Of a stretch of 64,000 nucleotides of DNA, positions 12,501 to 23,089 are shown piece by piece (the first letter of the stretch is position 1; each line of letters begins with the position of its first letter). The position numbers and the translations under genes are program-made. Under the pieces are notes generated by a model that did not search any database, was not told the DNA's origin, and saw nothing but the letters and a program-made list of their open reading frames with translations. The DNA is from Phoronis australis (lineage: Eukaryota > Phoronida > Phoronidae): NCBI GenBank assembly GCA_002633005.1, contig NMRA01000345.1:125073-189072 (forward strand). Reading direction: 5' to 3'.

Positions 12501-15500
12501 TCGTCATTGTTGTTATCGTCATCAGTATTGTTCCCATAATCGTCATCATCGTCGTCACCATCGTTGTCGTCATAATCGTCATCATAAATACTATTACCAG
12601 GAAGGCATTTATTATTAACATTTATTTTGATAGCAGAATGTCCCATGTCCTTCATATACGCCAAGTTGGCATGTTTATTTACCAAGTTGAACCTTTTTGT
12701 TACAGTTGCCGAATCGAAATCTGGACCACGTGCCAACAGCTGTTATCGCCAGTAACAGACCTTACTACTTGTTCAGGTAGGGGAGACAACCGACAAAACA
12801 AACAAACATAACGGTCCAAAACGTTAGAAAATGGATGAGATTTCGTACCGATGTTCTCATTGTTGGATTTTTATTGATATAATGATTTCAAGAATCTTCT
12901 AAAGTCCAACAGCGTGGAATAGATGGAAAAGTGATTTTTTCTTGCAGGACTTTGCAATCCTTAATGCAGGCAAGAGGAGCCGATCCTAAGAAAGTAGTTG
13001 TTTTTATCGATGGATACCACAATGTAAGTAAAACGCTACACAATTCATCTAACTAGCCATTTTTTGAAATTCTTCCTTGGAGAAAGTGTTGCTGCTTCAG
13101 GTATTATAGTTTATCAGATGGCAACGCTTCGTGCCGAAGTCACCGATGACTGTCATAGGGGTAAAACGTGAAACACAAATTGTAAAACGCCACCTTGCTG
13201 CGTTGAGGACAAGCAGACTTTTAAATCATTAGTTAGAATTCCTGTCGCGAGTTTGAAATCAAGTTTACTCTATCTTGCCACTGACTTCCAAGCTTCATCA
13301 TAATCGAGGTTTTAACGCCGCAGTCGCCGCGAAGTAATCAGTCAGAAAAAGCACTGAGAGAAACGTTGTGCTCTTCGTTCAACGATGTCCGCAGCTAATG
13401 TGGACCACAACTTATCCTCTCAGACCTCATTAAGTTACGCCCCCGTGTGGTGTCCGATAGTGACGTGCAGGCACCGCCTTCTATTTCAGATGCCAGTGGA
13501 GGTAGCCAAATTATTCGGCATTCACAGCGTCCACCATGCGCCAGTGGGTGAAGGAGCTGGCAGGATTAGTGAACATTACAAAAACAGTCTTAAAGAAATA
13601 TTCGCTTTATTTTCGGTGAGTCACTCCACAAAATAATAAATGAGTATGAGTATCGACAATGCCGTTTCTTTAAACTGCTTTGTACCACATGACTAAAGTT
13701 AGTAAATTTGTCTGAGTTACTTTTTTGAATTTTTCTTTGTCTCATTTTCTTCAAAGTCTTGTTGGTTAACATTGTATAACTAAATAATATCAAGAATTTA
13801 ACAGTAGTGTTGTATCGAACCTTGATAGCTCCACAATAGCAAACAAACGCTCTGCCGCTGAACTAAATCTTACGCGTTAAATAGAAAAGAATTTTGAGCG
13901 CATTTAAAGGGTTTAGGCACCGGCTTCAATTCAGCAAAGATCTGGTAGACAACGGATAGAATTTTTGAGTTTTGATAAAATCACAACTTAACGGAAACCT
14001 AATAACTTCGAGAAATCTGTTCCACCACACAACTATCCCAAAATGCATTCTTCGACCGTAAAACCCGACAATGTCACTTTGAATACAAGAAAATACATTT
14101 TATTTAAATTTCCAACACGTTTGTTTTAAATGCTCATGTTTTGCTTGTTTCTTTCAGAAAGCTAAGCACGCCATTGTCTTAGAAGACGATTTAAAAGTGT
14201 CTCCTGATTTCTTTTACTACTTCAGCCAACTTATTCCAATTATTGAGAAGGACAACACAGTCTATTGTATCTCCGCCTGGAATGATCAAGTTTGTCTCCT
14301 TATTCGCTATGGAAGTCAATCATTTCAAACGCTTGAAACGATTCACTTCTAAAGCGAATAAGTTTCAAAATCTCCTTCCGTTTGGTAGTATCGAATTATC
14401 CATTTGGCTAAATATGCTACAGCTTGGGGCCCTGCGCAAAATATATGCCCGCACCCAGGGAATTCGGGGGGCTCAAAGGAGTCCCTCCATTTGGTGAAGT
14501 GGGCAAAAAGGTCCACCTCAGAGAAACAAAAACTCCGAAAAAAGTAGAAAACGAGACAAAAGTCCATTGACAAGGCAAGAACTATCAAAATTCGGTGAAT
14601 GCACACTTCATAGCTCTGAACGTATTTTGTGAATCTTAGTAAAAGGTACACAGTCTCAAAACTCGAGCCCCCTATTTTTTTGGCTGGGTGCGCACATGAA
14701 ATAGAGGCCCCATATTCGGAGGGGTATTGAAAAATTGTGGCGAACACAAAGGGGCTCGCGATCGCTCGAAACAGGGGCCCTGTCTCGTCGACACATGGGC
14801 GCCTCAGAAGTCGCAGCTACCAGTGGAAGTAAAAATTGGGTCCCCGTCTCGTTGCCACAGGGGGCTCTCGAAAGCTGTGGTGACCGGTGGGCAATTGGAA
14901 AATTGTGGCGAAAAGTGGGAATTGTAATGATTGGGGACCCCACATTTTTTATGGCTTGGGGCCCTGAAAAACCTTAATGCGGTATGGGATAGGTTCCTTC
15001 AAACAGCATAGAAATTTTCGACAAATATTCATGCCATTTAATACCAATTTAGATACTACAATATGGGGTTTCACCTATAGTCATGGAATATGGAGTTAGA
15101 AAACATTGAGGGTAGACATCATTAGGGCTTTATTTCATATTAAACGGGTAACAACCATTGGCACAATGACGCTCAAATCTAGCTACGAGAACAGTCATGT
15201 AAAGCAGCGCTATATTCGTTGAATCTTTTACCTTCATTGACCACGAACATTTTGACACAATAGCTTCATAAACAAGTCTTCTACAGGGATATGACCACAC
15301 AAGTCACGACCCCACCATGCTGTATCGAGTGGCGACGATGCCCGGACTTGGCTGGTTGATCAAGAAAAGTTTGTTTAAGAATGAATTGCTGGATAGGTGG
15401 CCGACTCCAGATCAGGTAGCGTGCGCCCCTTTTGTAGTTGGGTGTTTCTATTCAGGTATAGGCATACACAGCAATTATGCTTCAAACATTCACGAACATC

Positions 15501-18500
15501 CTAAACCACTTTGAGGTGATGTATGGTTATAGAATTATAAATTCTTTGTTTAGTTAATTTGCCTAATTGTCTATATACGTGTGTTAAGCTGAACTTTCAC
15601 GTTTCGATCGATGATTTCTGCAACCACCATCAGGACCGTTAGCCTAAGTAGTACACTGATAGTTGTGGCCAATTTTTATTGCTGTTTTACAATTAATTTT
15701 CATTACCGGCATTTGTACCCAAATTACTTGGTGGAATTTCAAATACAATCAAAGAGTTCTCAAGTGTGTAATTTGTTCACGTAGAAATCCCACTGGGACA
15801 TGTGGATGAGACTGCCGGACATCCGACAGGATCGCGAGTGCATCGTGCCAGACATTTCGAGGACCTACCACTTTGGTGTTAAGGGTTTTCACATGTACAA
15901 GTCATTTCATGACCAGTACTTCGCTAATCACTCGCTGAATACACAACGGGACGTTCAGCTAAAGGACATCGAAAAGTAAGTGACCTTCTGCGTCTAATAT
16001 GTGTGACATCGGTGGAGGCCAATAGTACATGAACATGAAGTCGAAGTTACGATTCCGGTGGTGAAACATTTGTTTCCCGTATGTATGTTTCAGAATGACT
16101 AAGCCGTTGTACGAAGTTTTAGTTATTGAGCTCATCAAGCGATCGATTCCGTTAGACCACACCAAGACCCCGTGTGATGAAGATTTCTTTCCAGAAAAGA
16201 AGGTAAGCATAACCCGCCACTCTTGTCAACAGTATGCAAGTTATTCTATTGCATAGTCGACATGGACACAAACTGTGGCATTAGTTGCTGACTAAAATAT
16301 TGTTTCGCAGTACCATACCTGTGAGATAAAATGAAGTTAAAGAAACAGAGGTTTCCTTGGATACAGTTAGACCAGACCCATGGTACAGTGTAGTACTCAG
16401 TAACGCTAAGGTATAGCTATTACCTTGGTGAAAAATCAAGACTTCGCGAGATTACCTGAGATATTGCATGGGCACACCCAGGGGAGGCTCGGAGGGCTCG
16501 AGCGAGCCCCCCAATTTGGCGAATTGGGCAAAAAGGTCCTCCTCAGTGAAACACTAAGTCCAAGTAAATGAGACAAAAGTCCACAAAATCACACGGGAAG
16601 TCGGCGCGGATGCACAATTCGTGGGCCTGAACCTAGTGGCTCCGTTTTTTTCTTTAGTCCTTGTTGATGTCTTTCACTAAAAGTTCTGCACACCGAAAAA
16701 TTCGAGCCCCTATGCTTTAGGTTGGTTGCGCACATGTATTGCCTTGTGAGACAGCTATTGAACTCTACCCAGGTTGGTGTATTTAATAATGATTCCATGA
16801 TGTTACAATATAGCAATTGATAAGTAAAGAACATTTGGAGTAAATAAACCCCAAAAGTCTCTCTTGCATGTCTACCTATATAGTCCAAATACACGTCAGC
16901 AAACAGTTATTTTTCCGAAAAGATTACTTCACAGATTTTATGTCATCTATACAAGGTATGAAAACATTATTTCAGTCGAAAAAAAACGTCTACGCCCTGT
17001 ATATCGAAATGGACAACGCGCAAGATTTCACTGTTTTCAAGCAGGTAGCAAAGGTAAGATTCCATCAGTTTTATGGAAGAGGAGCTTTGTTTAGTTTTAA
17101 CGGAGACAATTGACCTATCGCCAGGATTTTGAGTGACGGCTTAACAGACCACTTAGAACGCCTTCGTTTCCACGCCGCCGTTTTATCAGACAAACAACAC
17201 GTTGTCGGGTAAAACTTATTGTTTGTTAGTCGACATTACGCAAGGAGGCGGAGCTTGCGATAGGTCAATTAGTGTTGTAACCTCAACCTTTGTGTGACTG
17301 TTTGGAATGAATCGTCTTTTTTGCAGAAATAATAGCGTAAACCCGCGCTTCGACCAAGAAGCGAACTTTCCATTTAGAACACTATCTGCCATAAAATTGG
17401 TCTCAGTGCGTTGCTTATTGAGATGAGTGAGTGCGTTGATTATTGAGATGAGGAGTGAGTGCGATGCTTATTGAGATGAGCGAGTGCGTTAATTATTGAG
17501 ATGAGCGAGTGCGTTGATTATTGAGATGAGGAGTGAGTGCGTTGCTTATTGAGATGAGCGAGTGCGNCGTTGCTTATTGAGATGAGGAGTGAGTGCGTTG
17601 CTTATTGAGATGAGGAGTGAGTGCGTTGCTTATTGAGATGAGTGAGTGAGTGCGTTGCTTATTGAGATGAGGAGTGAGTGCGTTGCTTATTGAGATGAGG
17701 AGTGTGTGCGTTGCTTATTGAGAGGAGTGATTTCTGGGTTTGTAAAGAAGCAGACTTTATTCGTTATTCATCGAGACTATACTCGGTGCTTAAAATGACA
17801 CGACGTGACAAACCAAATTGTGGAGACTGGTCCCAAGAAAGTATTATGGAAGCTCCGAAATCATCCCACATTTGAATAAAGACAGGCAAGCGTCCTACAT
17901 GTAGATGGAAGGCGGATTCATTACCTATTTAATGTTTCAGTGCCTACGTATTTGGGACTTAGACATGAGAGGTGATCATAAAAGTCTATGGCGGATGTTT
18001 TATAACGGGAATCAGTTACTCATTGTGGGAACACCGGCTTCTATATACTCGTAAGTAATGCTAGTGTTTTCGTTTTATTGATAGAGTGAATTCGTTATAT
18101 AATACACCTTCATAATTATAAGCTCATCTGATAGACGTCTAAAAACATTTATGCAGGTCTAAATTAATAATTCCTCTTTAAAGACCGACTGTACACGTGA
18201 CTGTATTTTGTGCGCGAGTCAAAACATCTCTACAATGACATACGAATTATTTTCCAACAAAAATAAAGCTAGCTCTCGCGACCGTATATAGTGGACAGGC
18301 CGTGAGCGATTTCAGCAGTCAATTGACATCACTGGTGCAACTTATTTATATACGATATTTGAGCCTACTTGCCTGTGTCAGATGAGTGAAGGTAGCGTGA
18401 TGGGAAATATAAAAAGTTTAGAAACGAAATAAGATTTCCTTCAAAGTAAATTTCAACATGTGTACATTTAGGAAACATAGCGGAACTACCGTTGCTCTCT

Positions 18501-19298
18501 CTGCTCTTAATATTTCCTATGCAACTGGAGCGCCACCCCGTGTTTAGGTTTACAACAGAAACATCATAATTGAATACAAAGTTTTTATTTTTAAACGACA
18601 AGCTATTAAACTATTTTGCTGAAATCAACTTGGTGGTCCATAAACAGGACCACAATATTGAAAATTTAGTTAAACTTGATTAGTTTCCACCGGAGAAAAA
18701 TTAATGAAAAGGGTCTCCCAAAATAATTAAATTGTTTTAGTCTATCATAAGGATGTCGTATTGCCGCGCCACTAGACACGTTGGCGTCCGGGCGTAACAT
18801 CGCCAATATGCAAACCACTTGGGTAAAAGGCCGCTAAAAGAGGCGTTATTTCAGACATAGGCCAATGGGCCTAAATGCGCAGGAATACAGTAATACACAA
18901 CTATTTATTAAATTTCTTGAAAATACCCCCAAGAAACCCCCAAAGATTCAGAAGCAAACGGTAAAAATGCCACTAAGTGGCACAGCTGTAGTCAAAACTG
19001 GTGCGCATATAAGCGAATTAATGCATGGACATATACAGGGGACATTAACTGCGCTAATATGCGAAACTTGGGCGCATGCAACATTGTGGCGAACCACTTG
19101 GGTAAAAATGTCGCGAAAAAGGCATCATTTCGGATATAGGCCCATGGACCTAAAGTTGCGGCAATATGTTAACAATATATTTCAGTCATCGTGTTTTTGA
19201 GACCACATTATGCAATTACAACTTATTGTCGTTTCAGAACACTTAAGCCGAAGTCTATTATCCCAATATCCTTTAAAACCAAGAAAGACGAGTTATAA
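519..19298 (+). CDS. POMGNT1: Protein O-mannose beta-1,2-N-acetylglucosaminyltransferase (17 coding exons, 585 aa)
   Basis: Adds GlcNAc in beta-1,2 linkage to protein O-mannose (dystroglycan-type glycans), a GT13-family enzyme related to MGAT1. Coding exons: 519-524, 3082-3213, 3631-3699, 4136-4252 (alternative copies 5550-5681, 6114-6182, 6641-6757), 7433-7553, 8396-8494, 11729-11859, 12706-12776, 12948-13023, 13490-13615, 14158-14289, 15287-15415, 15785-15975, 16094-16202, 16976-17053, 17941-18050, 19238-19298. All junctions are GT-AG and phases sum to 1758 nt. Residues about 25-150 are the FAM3/ILEI-like stem domain ([29 protein letters not shown]). Residues about 183-225 are a Cys-rich linker ([18 protein letters not shown]). 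The catalytic domain follows, with [10 protein letters not shown], the acidic metal-binding motif LEDDL at 324-328, [21 protein letters not shown] at 407-412 and [17 protein letters not shown]. The C-terminus is KKDEL. The human enzyme is 660 aa; the difference is almost all N-terminal. The first exon (ATG-AAG) is inferred from phase and signal-peptide logic and is the least certain part. Confidence 0.93.
525..1891. other. First POMGNT1 intron, left part
   Basis: No conserved coding segment recognised. It contains a degenerate copy of a dispersed GGGCGCATGC-type repeat at about 1300-1640; the rest is unremarkable AT-rich sequence. Small ORFs here have no recognisable protein features. Confidence 0.6.
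1300..1640. repeat. Dispersed repeat family A, copy 1
   Basis: Shares a run of motifs with 10300-10470, 11155-11330 and two adjacent copies at 18770-18960 and 19040-19180. Shared motifs include ATATGCGAAACTTAGGCGCA, a CACTTGGGTAAAA motif, a TTTCGG/CATA stretch, AGGCCCATGGGCC and GGCAATACAGTAATAC. No ORF and no clear terminal structure. Probably an old non-autonomous element. Confidence 0.6.
1892..4358. repeat. Duplicated block, copy 1 (contains three POMGNT1 exons)
   Basis: This block repeats at 4360-6861 with a constant offset of 2468 bp over most of its length and only scattered substitutions and small indels. A single n at 4359 joins the copies. It holds POMGNT1 exons 3082-3213, 3631-3699 and 4136-4252 with intact splice sites and reading frame. 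A single n between near-identical copies is the usual mark of two haplotypes placed in series by the assembler. Confidence 0.95.
2636..2780. mobile_element. Short MITE, CAGTGGCGGA family (copy in block 1)
   Basis: A 145-bp element that begins CAGTGGCGGACTTAGAGGGG and ends CTGGATTCGCCCCTG. The ends are imperfect inverted repeats with the hAT-like CAG...CTG form. A GC-rich GGGGGCCATGGCCCCC palindrome sits near the left end. A copy is present in the duplicated block (5104-5248), and an independent copy lies at 20433-20581. Confidence 0.7.
4360..6861. repeat. Duplicated block, copy 2 (second set of three POMGNT1 exons)
   Basis: Near-identical copy of 1892-4358. Exons 5550-5681, 6114-6182 and 6641-6757 encode the same residues as copy 1, with silent changes such as GAC/GAT. 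Small indels include an insertion near 6007-6020 and one near 6369-6390. If both exon sets were spliced in series the stem domain would be duplicated in frame, because all three exons are phase 0. I think it is more likely that only one set exists per chromosome. Confidence 0.93.
5104..5248. mobile_element. Short MITE, CAGTGGCGGA family (copy in block 2)
   Basis: Allelic or duplicate counterpart of 2636-2780, with a few substitutions (the left palindrome is GGGACCATGGCCCCC). Confidence 0.7.
8578..8829. mobile_element. MITE family B (TTGATTTAGACCACTT termini)
   Basis: About 250 bp. The left end is TTTGATTTAGACCACTTGCC, then a TAAACTGGTCTCA stretch. The right end is the inverse, GTGACCAATCTCATAATGGT then AAGTTGTCGAAATCAA. 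A central GAGCCTGGTCTCGAGCAAT is shared by the copies at 20721 and 53918. It lies in the POMGNT1 intron after exon 8396-8494. No transposase, so non-autonomous. Confidence 0.8.
8959..9135. repeat. Hairpin followed by a hammerhead-like motif
   Basis: Inverted repeat 8959-8991 against 9046-9081: GTTCTTAGAAGATCGAGCAC pairs with the inverse of GTGCTCGTTCTTCTAAGAAC. It is followed at 9092-9124 by CTGAAGA, a GGCCA-loop-TGGCC stem, then CGAAAC. CUGANGA...GAAAC is the hammerhead ribozyme core, but three extra bases lie between stem II and GAAAC. The same arrangement is common in eukaryotic retroelement remnants, including Penelope-like elements. Confidence 0.4.
9136..10110. other. Intron without recognised content
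   Basis: Part of the long POMGNT1 intron between exons 8396-8494 and 11729-11859. No coding similarity or clear repeat structure seen. Confidence 0.5.
10111..10501. repeat. Repeated 391-bp block, copy 1 (abuts N gap)
   Basis: Near-identical to 10966-11356 (offset 855). Copy 1 stops exactly at a 15-N gap (10502-10516), which suggests overlapping or alternative contigs. Its right part holds a family A repeat. The sequences preceding the two copies differ, so one allele may carry an insertion. Confidence 0.85.
10502..10516. other. Assembly gap (15 N)
   Basis: Run of N between the two 391-bp copies. Confidence 0.99.
10966..11356. repeat. Repeated 391-bp block, copy 2
   Basis: Second copy of 10111-10501, continuing without a break into the sequence before POMGNT1 exon 11729-11859. 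The peptide ORFs in both copies are identical apart from a few residues and show no domain. Confidence 0.85.
12004..12243. mobile_element. MITE with about 30-bp inverted termini
   Basis: Begins CAGGGGCCCGTTCCAACAAA then ACTGACTTA, and ends with the inverse, TAAGTCAGTTTCTTGGAACT then GTCCCCTG. The interior is AT-rich with GTTAAATTTGTCTC / AAGACAAGTTTAAAC half-inverted segments. No ORF. No clear target duplication seen. Confidence 0.7.
12433..12600. repeat. ATC/GTC trinucleotide microsatellite
   Basis: About 165 bp of imperfect ATC, ATT and GTC triplets in the intron just before POMGNT1 exon 12706-12776. It creates long low-complexity ORFs on both strands (poly-Ile on +, poly-Asp/Asn on -) that are not genes. 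Confidence 0.95.
14452..14990. repeat. Dispersed repeat family C, copy 1
   Basis: Contains a TGGGCAAAAAGGTCC box, GAGACAAAAGTCCA and a CTCGAGCCCC...GGTTGGTTGCGCACATG-type end that recur at about 16470-16736. The following 14735-14990 part has internal reiterations of GGGGCTC-CGAAA/CTGTCTCGT motifs. No protein domain in its ORFs. Confidence 0.6.
16470..16736. repeat. Dispersed repeat family C, copy 2
   Basis: Matches 14452-14700 in order: CACCCAGGG, GGGGGCTCGAG-type palindrome, TTGGGCAAAAAGGTCC, GAGACAAAAGTCCAC, and a right end ATTCGAGCCCC...GGTTGCGCACATG. Lies in the POMGNT1 intron before exon 16976-17053. Confidence 0.65.
17367..17870. mobile_element. MITE family B copy expanded by an internal minisatellite
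   Basis: The left end is a degenerate family B terminus (CATTTAGAACACTATCTGCC, then ATAAAATTGGTCTCAG). The interior aligns with the inverse of the copy at 20721-20980 (GAGATGAGGAGTGATTTCTG, GGGTTTGTAAAG). A unit of about 27 bp, related to GTGCGTTGCTTATTGAGATG plus AGGAGTGA, is repeated about a dozen times at 17405-17735, with one n at 17567. The right boundary is approximate. Confidence 0.75.
18770..19180. repeat. Dispersed repeat family A, two adjacent copies
   Basis: Two head-to-tail copies of family A (about 18770-18960 and 19040-19180) in the last POMGNT1 intron, 57 bp before the terminal exon. Both show the CCACTTGGGTAAAA and ATAGGCC-ATGG-CC motifs. Confidence 0.6.
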
Positions 19299-20432
19299 TG
19301 TCGTATAGTGGGAAGCCTTAAGTTAGTATTTCAAAGACGAAATTAGATTAGAAAGGTGAAACTGGAGATAAAAAACAGAGGGCTAGAGGAAAGAAAGTTG
19401 TAGAGTTTTGGCTAAGGAATGGTGAGGACGTGAAATTGCGAACATTTCAAAGGGCAGACAATTTTCCTCCAGATATCATGGTATTTTCCTCACGAACAGT
19501 TCTCATCAGCAACATTTTTTCTCACGAATACTATTTTTTTACGTGCTCAATTTCTTCTTCTCATGAACTGCACTTTTTTTACTCATTTTTACGAGCACAT
19601 GTCCCTCCCTCGTGAAACGCTGCTCCTTTCAAGTTACCAACAGATGGCACAAGCAAACAATTGGGAACTGTGGTTCGTGACGAAAGAAATATAGCTTGTT
19701 AGAAAAGAATTGGTTCACGAGAAACAGAGTCTGACGATGTTAATGAGAACGCCAGAGAGGTAGGAAGGTCGTCTACCGAGAACGTTTGGTAAATGGAACG
19801 ATGTCACCAGTTTCAAAATGCTTGGTCTCTGAAACTGAACTACATTTTATTACGGCAAGGTTTTTGTAACTTGCATATTGAACAGGCAAGGCAGTTTTGT
19901 CAAACGAAACACAAAATCTAACCACATGATAGAAGTAAGTTTGATATTTCGTGAAAATATACGCACTGTAGAATGTTTTGCTGTGTACAAATAAGAACAG
20001 ATTTTGATTAACCGTTGTTTTTGTTTTTTATATCAACGTCCCGAGCGCAATACTTGGCTTGACAGGAATTCCAACCAGAGAATGAAGACTACTTTCACAA
20101 CAGAACATGTATAACATTATAGCATACATGTACATGTCAACCAATACGGAATTACGTACGGTATTTTCTACGTATTTTTGCCTCTTCTGTAGTGCAAACC
20201 GCGGCTTAGCGCCAAAATGCTAATTCTCGGTAATCAGTACGCATTTTTTCCGATGTTCGTAATCAAGTTTTCAAGCCTTCGCTTTGGCTGGCAATCTCTT
20301 TTGCCAAAATAATCTCATATCACGATGAGCCTTGCTCGACAGGGCCAAATTTGTTACCAAGGAGTATAACAACACTCACAGTTTCTAGATGAAAGAGCAT
20401 CTAATAGGTAAGTAGGTACATGTCATGCATTT

Positions 20433-20581
20433 CAGTAGCGGATTTAGAGGGGGGCCATGGCCCCCCTAAAATTCTTTAAGATTCTATGTGGCAGTTCGGG
20501 GGTACGAATGCCTGACGGGCTAAATCCTGGTTGAAAATTCTGCCCTGGCACCCCTAACTAAAAATCCTGGATCCGCCCCTG
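20433..20581. mobile_element. Short MITE, CAGTGGCGGA family, independent copy
   Basis: 149 bp from CAGTAGCGGATTTAGAGGGG to CTGGATCCGCCCCTG. Flanked on both sides by CATTT, a possible 5-bp target duplication. It shares the GGGGCCATGGCCCC palindrome and the GGCAGTTCGG interior motif with the copies at 2636 and 5104. Confidence 0.8.
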
Positions 20582-20720
20582 CATTTTGACACTTAACCAT
20601 ATTTCGACTAGTTTTCGTCAGTGCTATAGTTTTTCACAAAGAAATGCTACGGTTAGAGCAAAAACTGGCTGACATGAATGTTATAGCGGTTATAAAAGCA
20701 CTTTCCATCATAGAAAGTAC

Positions 20721-20980
20721 TTTTGATTTAGAACATTTACCTCTGTGAAATTGGTTTGTTATTGTTTCTCAATCAACTTAGAGACGATTTCGGGGCTTTG
20801 AGAAAAACTGAGTTCGTTATTGCTCGAGACCAGGCTCGTACATGGCGTCATTTTATTCACCGATCACGGTCTCAACAAATAAGGAACCTTCAGTCCTTTG
20901 CAAACCCATAAATCACTCCTCATCTCAGTAAAAAACAAGCCAAGACCAATTTCATAGCGGTAAGTAGTCTAAATCAAAAG
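20721..20980. mobile_element. MITE family B, 260-bp copy
   Basis: Left end TTTTGATTTAGAACATTTAC, right end GGTAAGTAGTCTAAATCAAA. A central CTCGAGACCAGGCTC is the inverse of the core in the 8578 copy. This is one of the better-preserved copies and shows the full inverted-repeat structure. Confidence 0.85.
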
Positions 20981-23089
20981 TTTGTTACTTGGAGATAACA
21001 GATTCGTAGCCGCTTTGAGTGTAATCCTGGCGTTCTTACTGTGGTCTAGGATTGGAAAAAATATCAAAGCAATGAAATAGTGTATAAATCGAACCAATTT
21101 ATTATAATTGGGAGGAAATTACAAATGGTGAGTATGGATGTGGGAAACCTATACAAGGAGATAGAACCTGATTTTTTTAAATACTAAAAGAAAACTTATT
21201 CGAATTAAAGAATCATCTAATTTCGAGAATGATCAAATTTTGATTTCCCCCAATCGGCAACAGAAATAAGAGGTTAGGGGGTTCAAAATTGGATGCAAAA
21301 AATCCAGCAAATAATTAGATGATGCCAACTATTTTCAATGAAATAAACAAAAGGTACATAACCAACAAATTTTACCCGAGACTAGACTTGAAAACCTTAA
21401 AATTGTGTGGCATAAAATTTGAAAGTGTAATAACTCAGATTCAGGCAATTCCACATCAACTCTCCACTTCAGCAAGGGTAGAAAACTGCACTGCAGGATT
21501 GACCTAGTTTTTAAAAAGTAGGGCAACTAAAGCACTTCTGAGTGGAATTGGAATTAATGAAGAAAGACTTATGGTGCCCAACTCATCTTTTCAAACCATT
21601 TTTATATCAGCATTACAACTCACTTTGCAATAGTCAATGAAGAACCGTGAACAAAATTTGATTAGCTCAGCAGCAATGTGCAACTGTGGGGCAAGTGTTC
21701 TATTGGTGCACAGAATTGTGGGTAAACACGGCAAAATCAGAAAGGGCACTGCGGTACTTCAGGAAGTGGCTAATTGTGAACTTTGAGTCGATTTTCAAGT
21801 AAAGTTTGGTGGCTCTTAGACGATGTCTTAGAAAAGTAAAAGTAGAAAATTAGACTTAAATAACCAGTTACATCTAGCATGCATATCATATCTGACCTCG
21901 CTAATCGCAGGTACTCATATTTAATACTAATCATACACACTTATCACAGAATATTATATATATAGATTACTGCAGGTTATCACAAAGTATGAATGTCTGA
22001 TACAGTGAAGTTACACACATGCAAACATAGCTGAAACAACCCTAGAAATTCAAGTTTACATGAACTATGCAGCTACCGAGAGATTTGATAAATAGTTCCA
22101 TATAAGAACCAACTGATTATGTAAAGACATATTGGTATCTAACAGGTTGAAAGTTACTTAAAGCTTAATGGTACTCATACCTTCGTAATAAGGTTTTAGA
22201 ACTAAGAATGTTTACATTGTGAATATAAAAACCGAACAGACAGAATAAAAGAAAATACAAGCAGTTCTAATATAGTACCAGACGTAAAAGCTGGAAGATA
22301 TTGTAAAACGGTTATTAAAAAGGCGTTCAGTGGTTCCCATGATTTTGGACGCCACAACTCACTGTAATCTAGGGTGCAGTAGTAATGTGAAGGCACTCAC
22401 ACGGAGACCAACCCTTCGGTCAAACACTGAAGATGTGCAAATTTATATATGTATGCATCATAGGGGATGCACATTGAAGAGACAAGGTCACGTTTATCTG
22501 ATAGCCAGACTTTAACAGATACCAAAAAAGTTGTCAATCGTAACCCAGATCCTCATACATGTAAATGCCTATCTAAAGTGTGCGCATGGATACATATGCA
22601 CATGCATATCTCAAGTATGCATGTGCATATACTCAAGTATATGCATACATATTCTTAAGCATATGTATGCATATCTACAACCAAAGAAGTGATGTTATGA
22701 TAAACAAAACCTTCTAAACAGCCTGCAATTCAAGAAATTAGGAAGTAGGAAAAACATTAATTGTTAGTTATGACCACTCTTTCAAAAAAGCACACAATTA
22801 TGTCGCTGCTCTCTCACTAGAAACCTTAAAACACAAAAAGTGCGTAAAATTCATCAAACCTGTAAAACACAAATGCACCAATAATAAATTCCCATCAGAG
22901 TCAATGATTAAAACAAAAATAAATATTTCTTACATTTTACACCTAATTTTATCTGATTGTACCCGTTGCTACGACAATAAGCTATGAGGAAGCAAATGCC
23001 CCTTTAAAACGTCCATAACAGTGAGCATCAATTGAATTTTGAACTGAAGGACAGTTGCCTAACATTGCATAAGAAGGCACATAAACAAT

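Noticed and set aside
12383-12811. Long ORFs on both strands (poly-Ile and poly-Asp/Asn)
   Set aside because: They are translations of an ATC/GTC microsatellite in a POMGNT1 intron.
14158-14289. Reading the LEDDL exon as MGAT1 (GlcNAc transferase I)
   Set aside because: The motif is shared by both GT13 enzymes, but the FAM3-like stem domain, Cys-rich linker and C-terminal extension assign the gene to POMGNT1.
14735-14977. Overlapping ORFs rich in Trp/Gly near 14.7-15.0 kb
   Set aside because: They fall in a repetitive GC-rich segment with no retroelement motif that I can identify.
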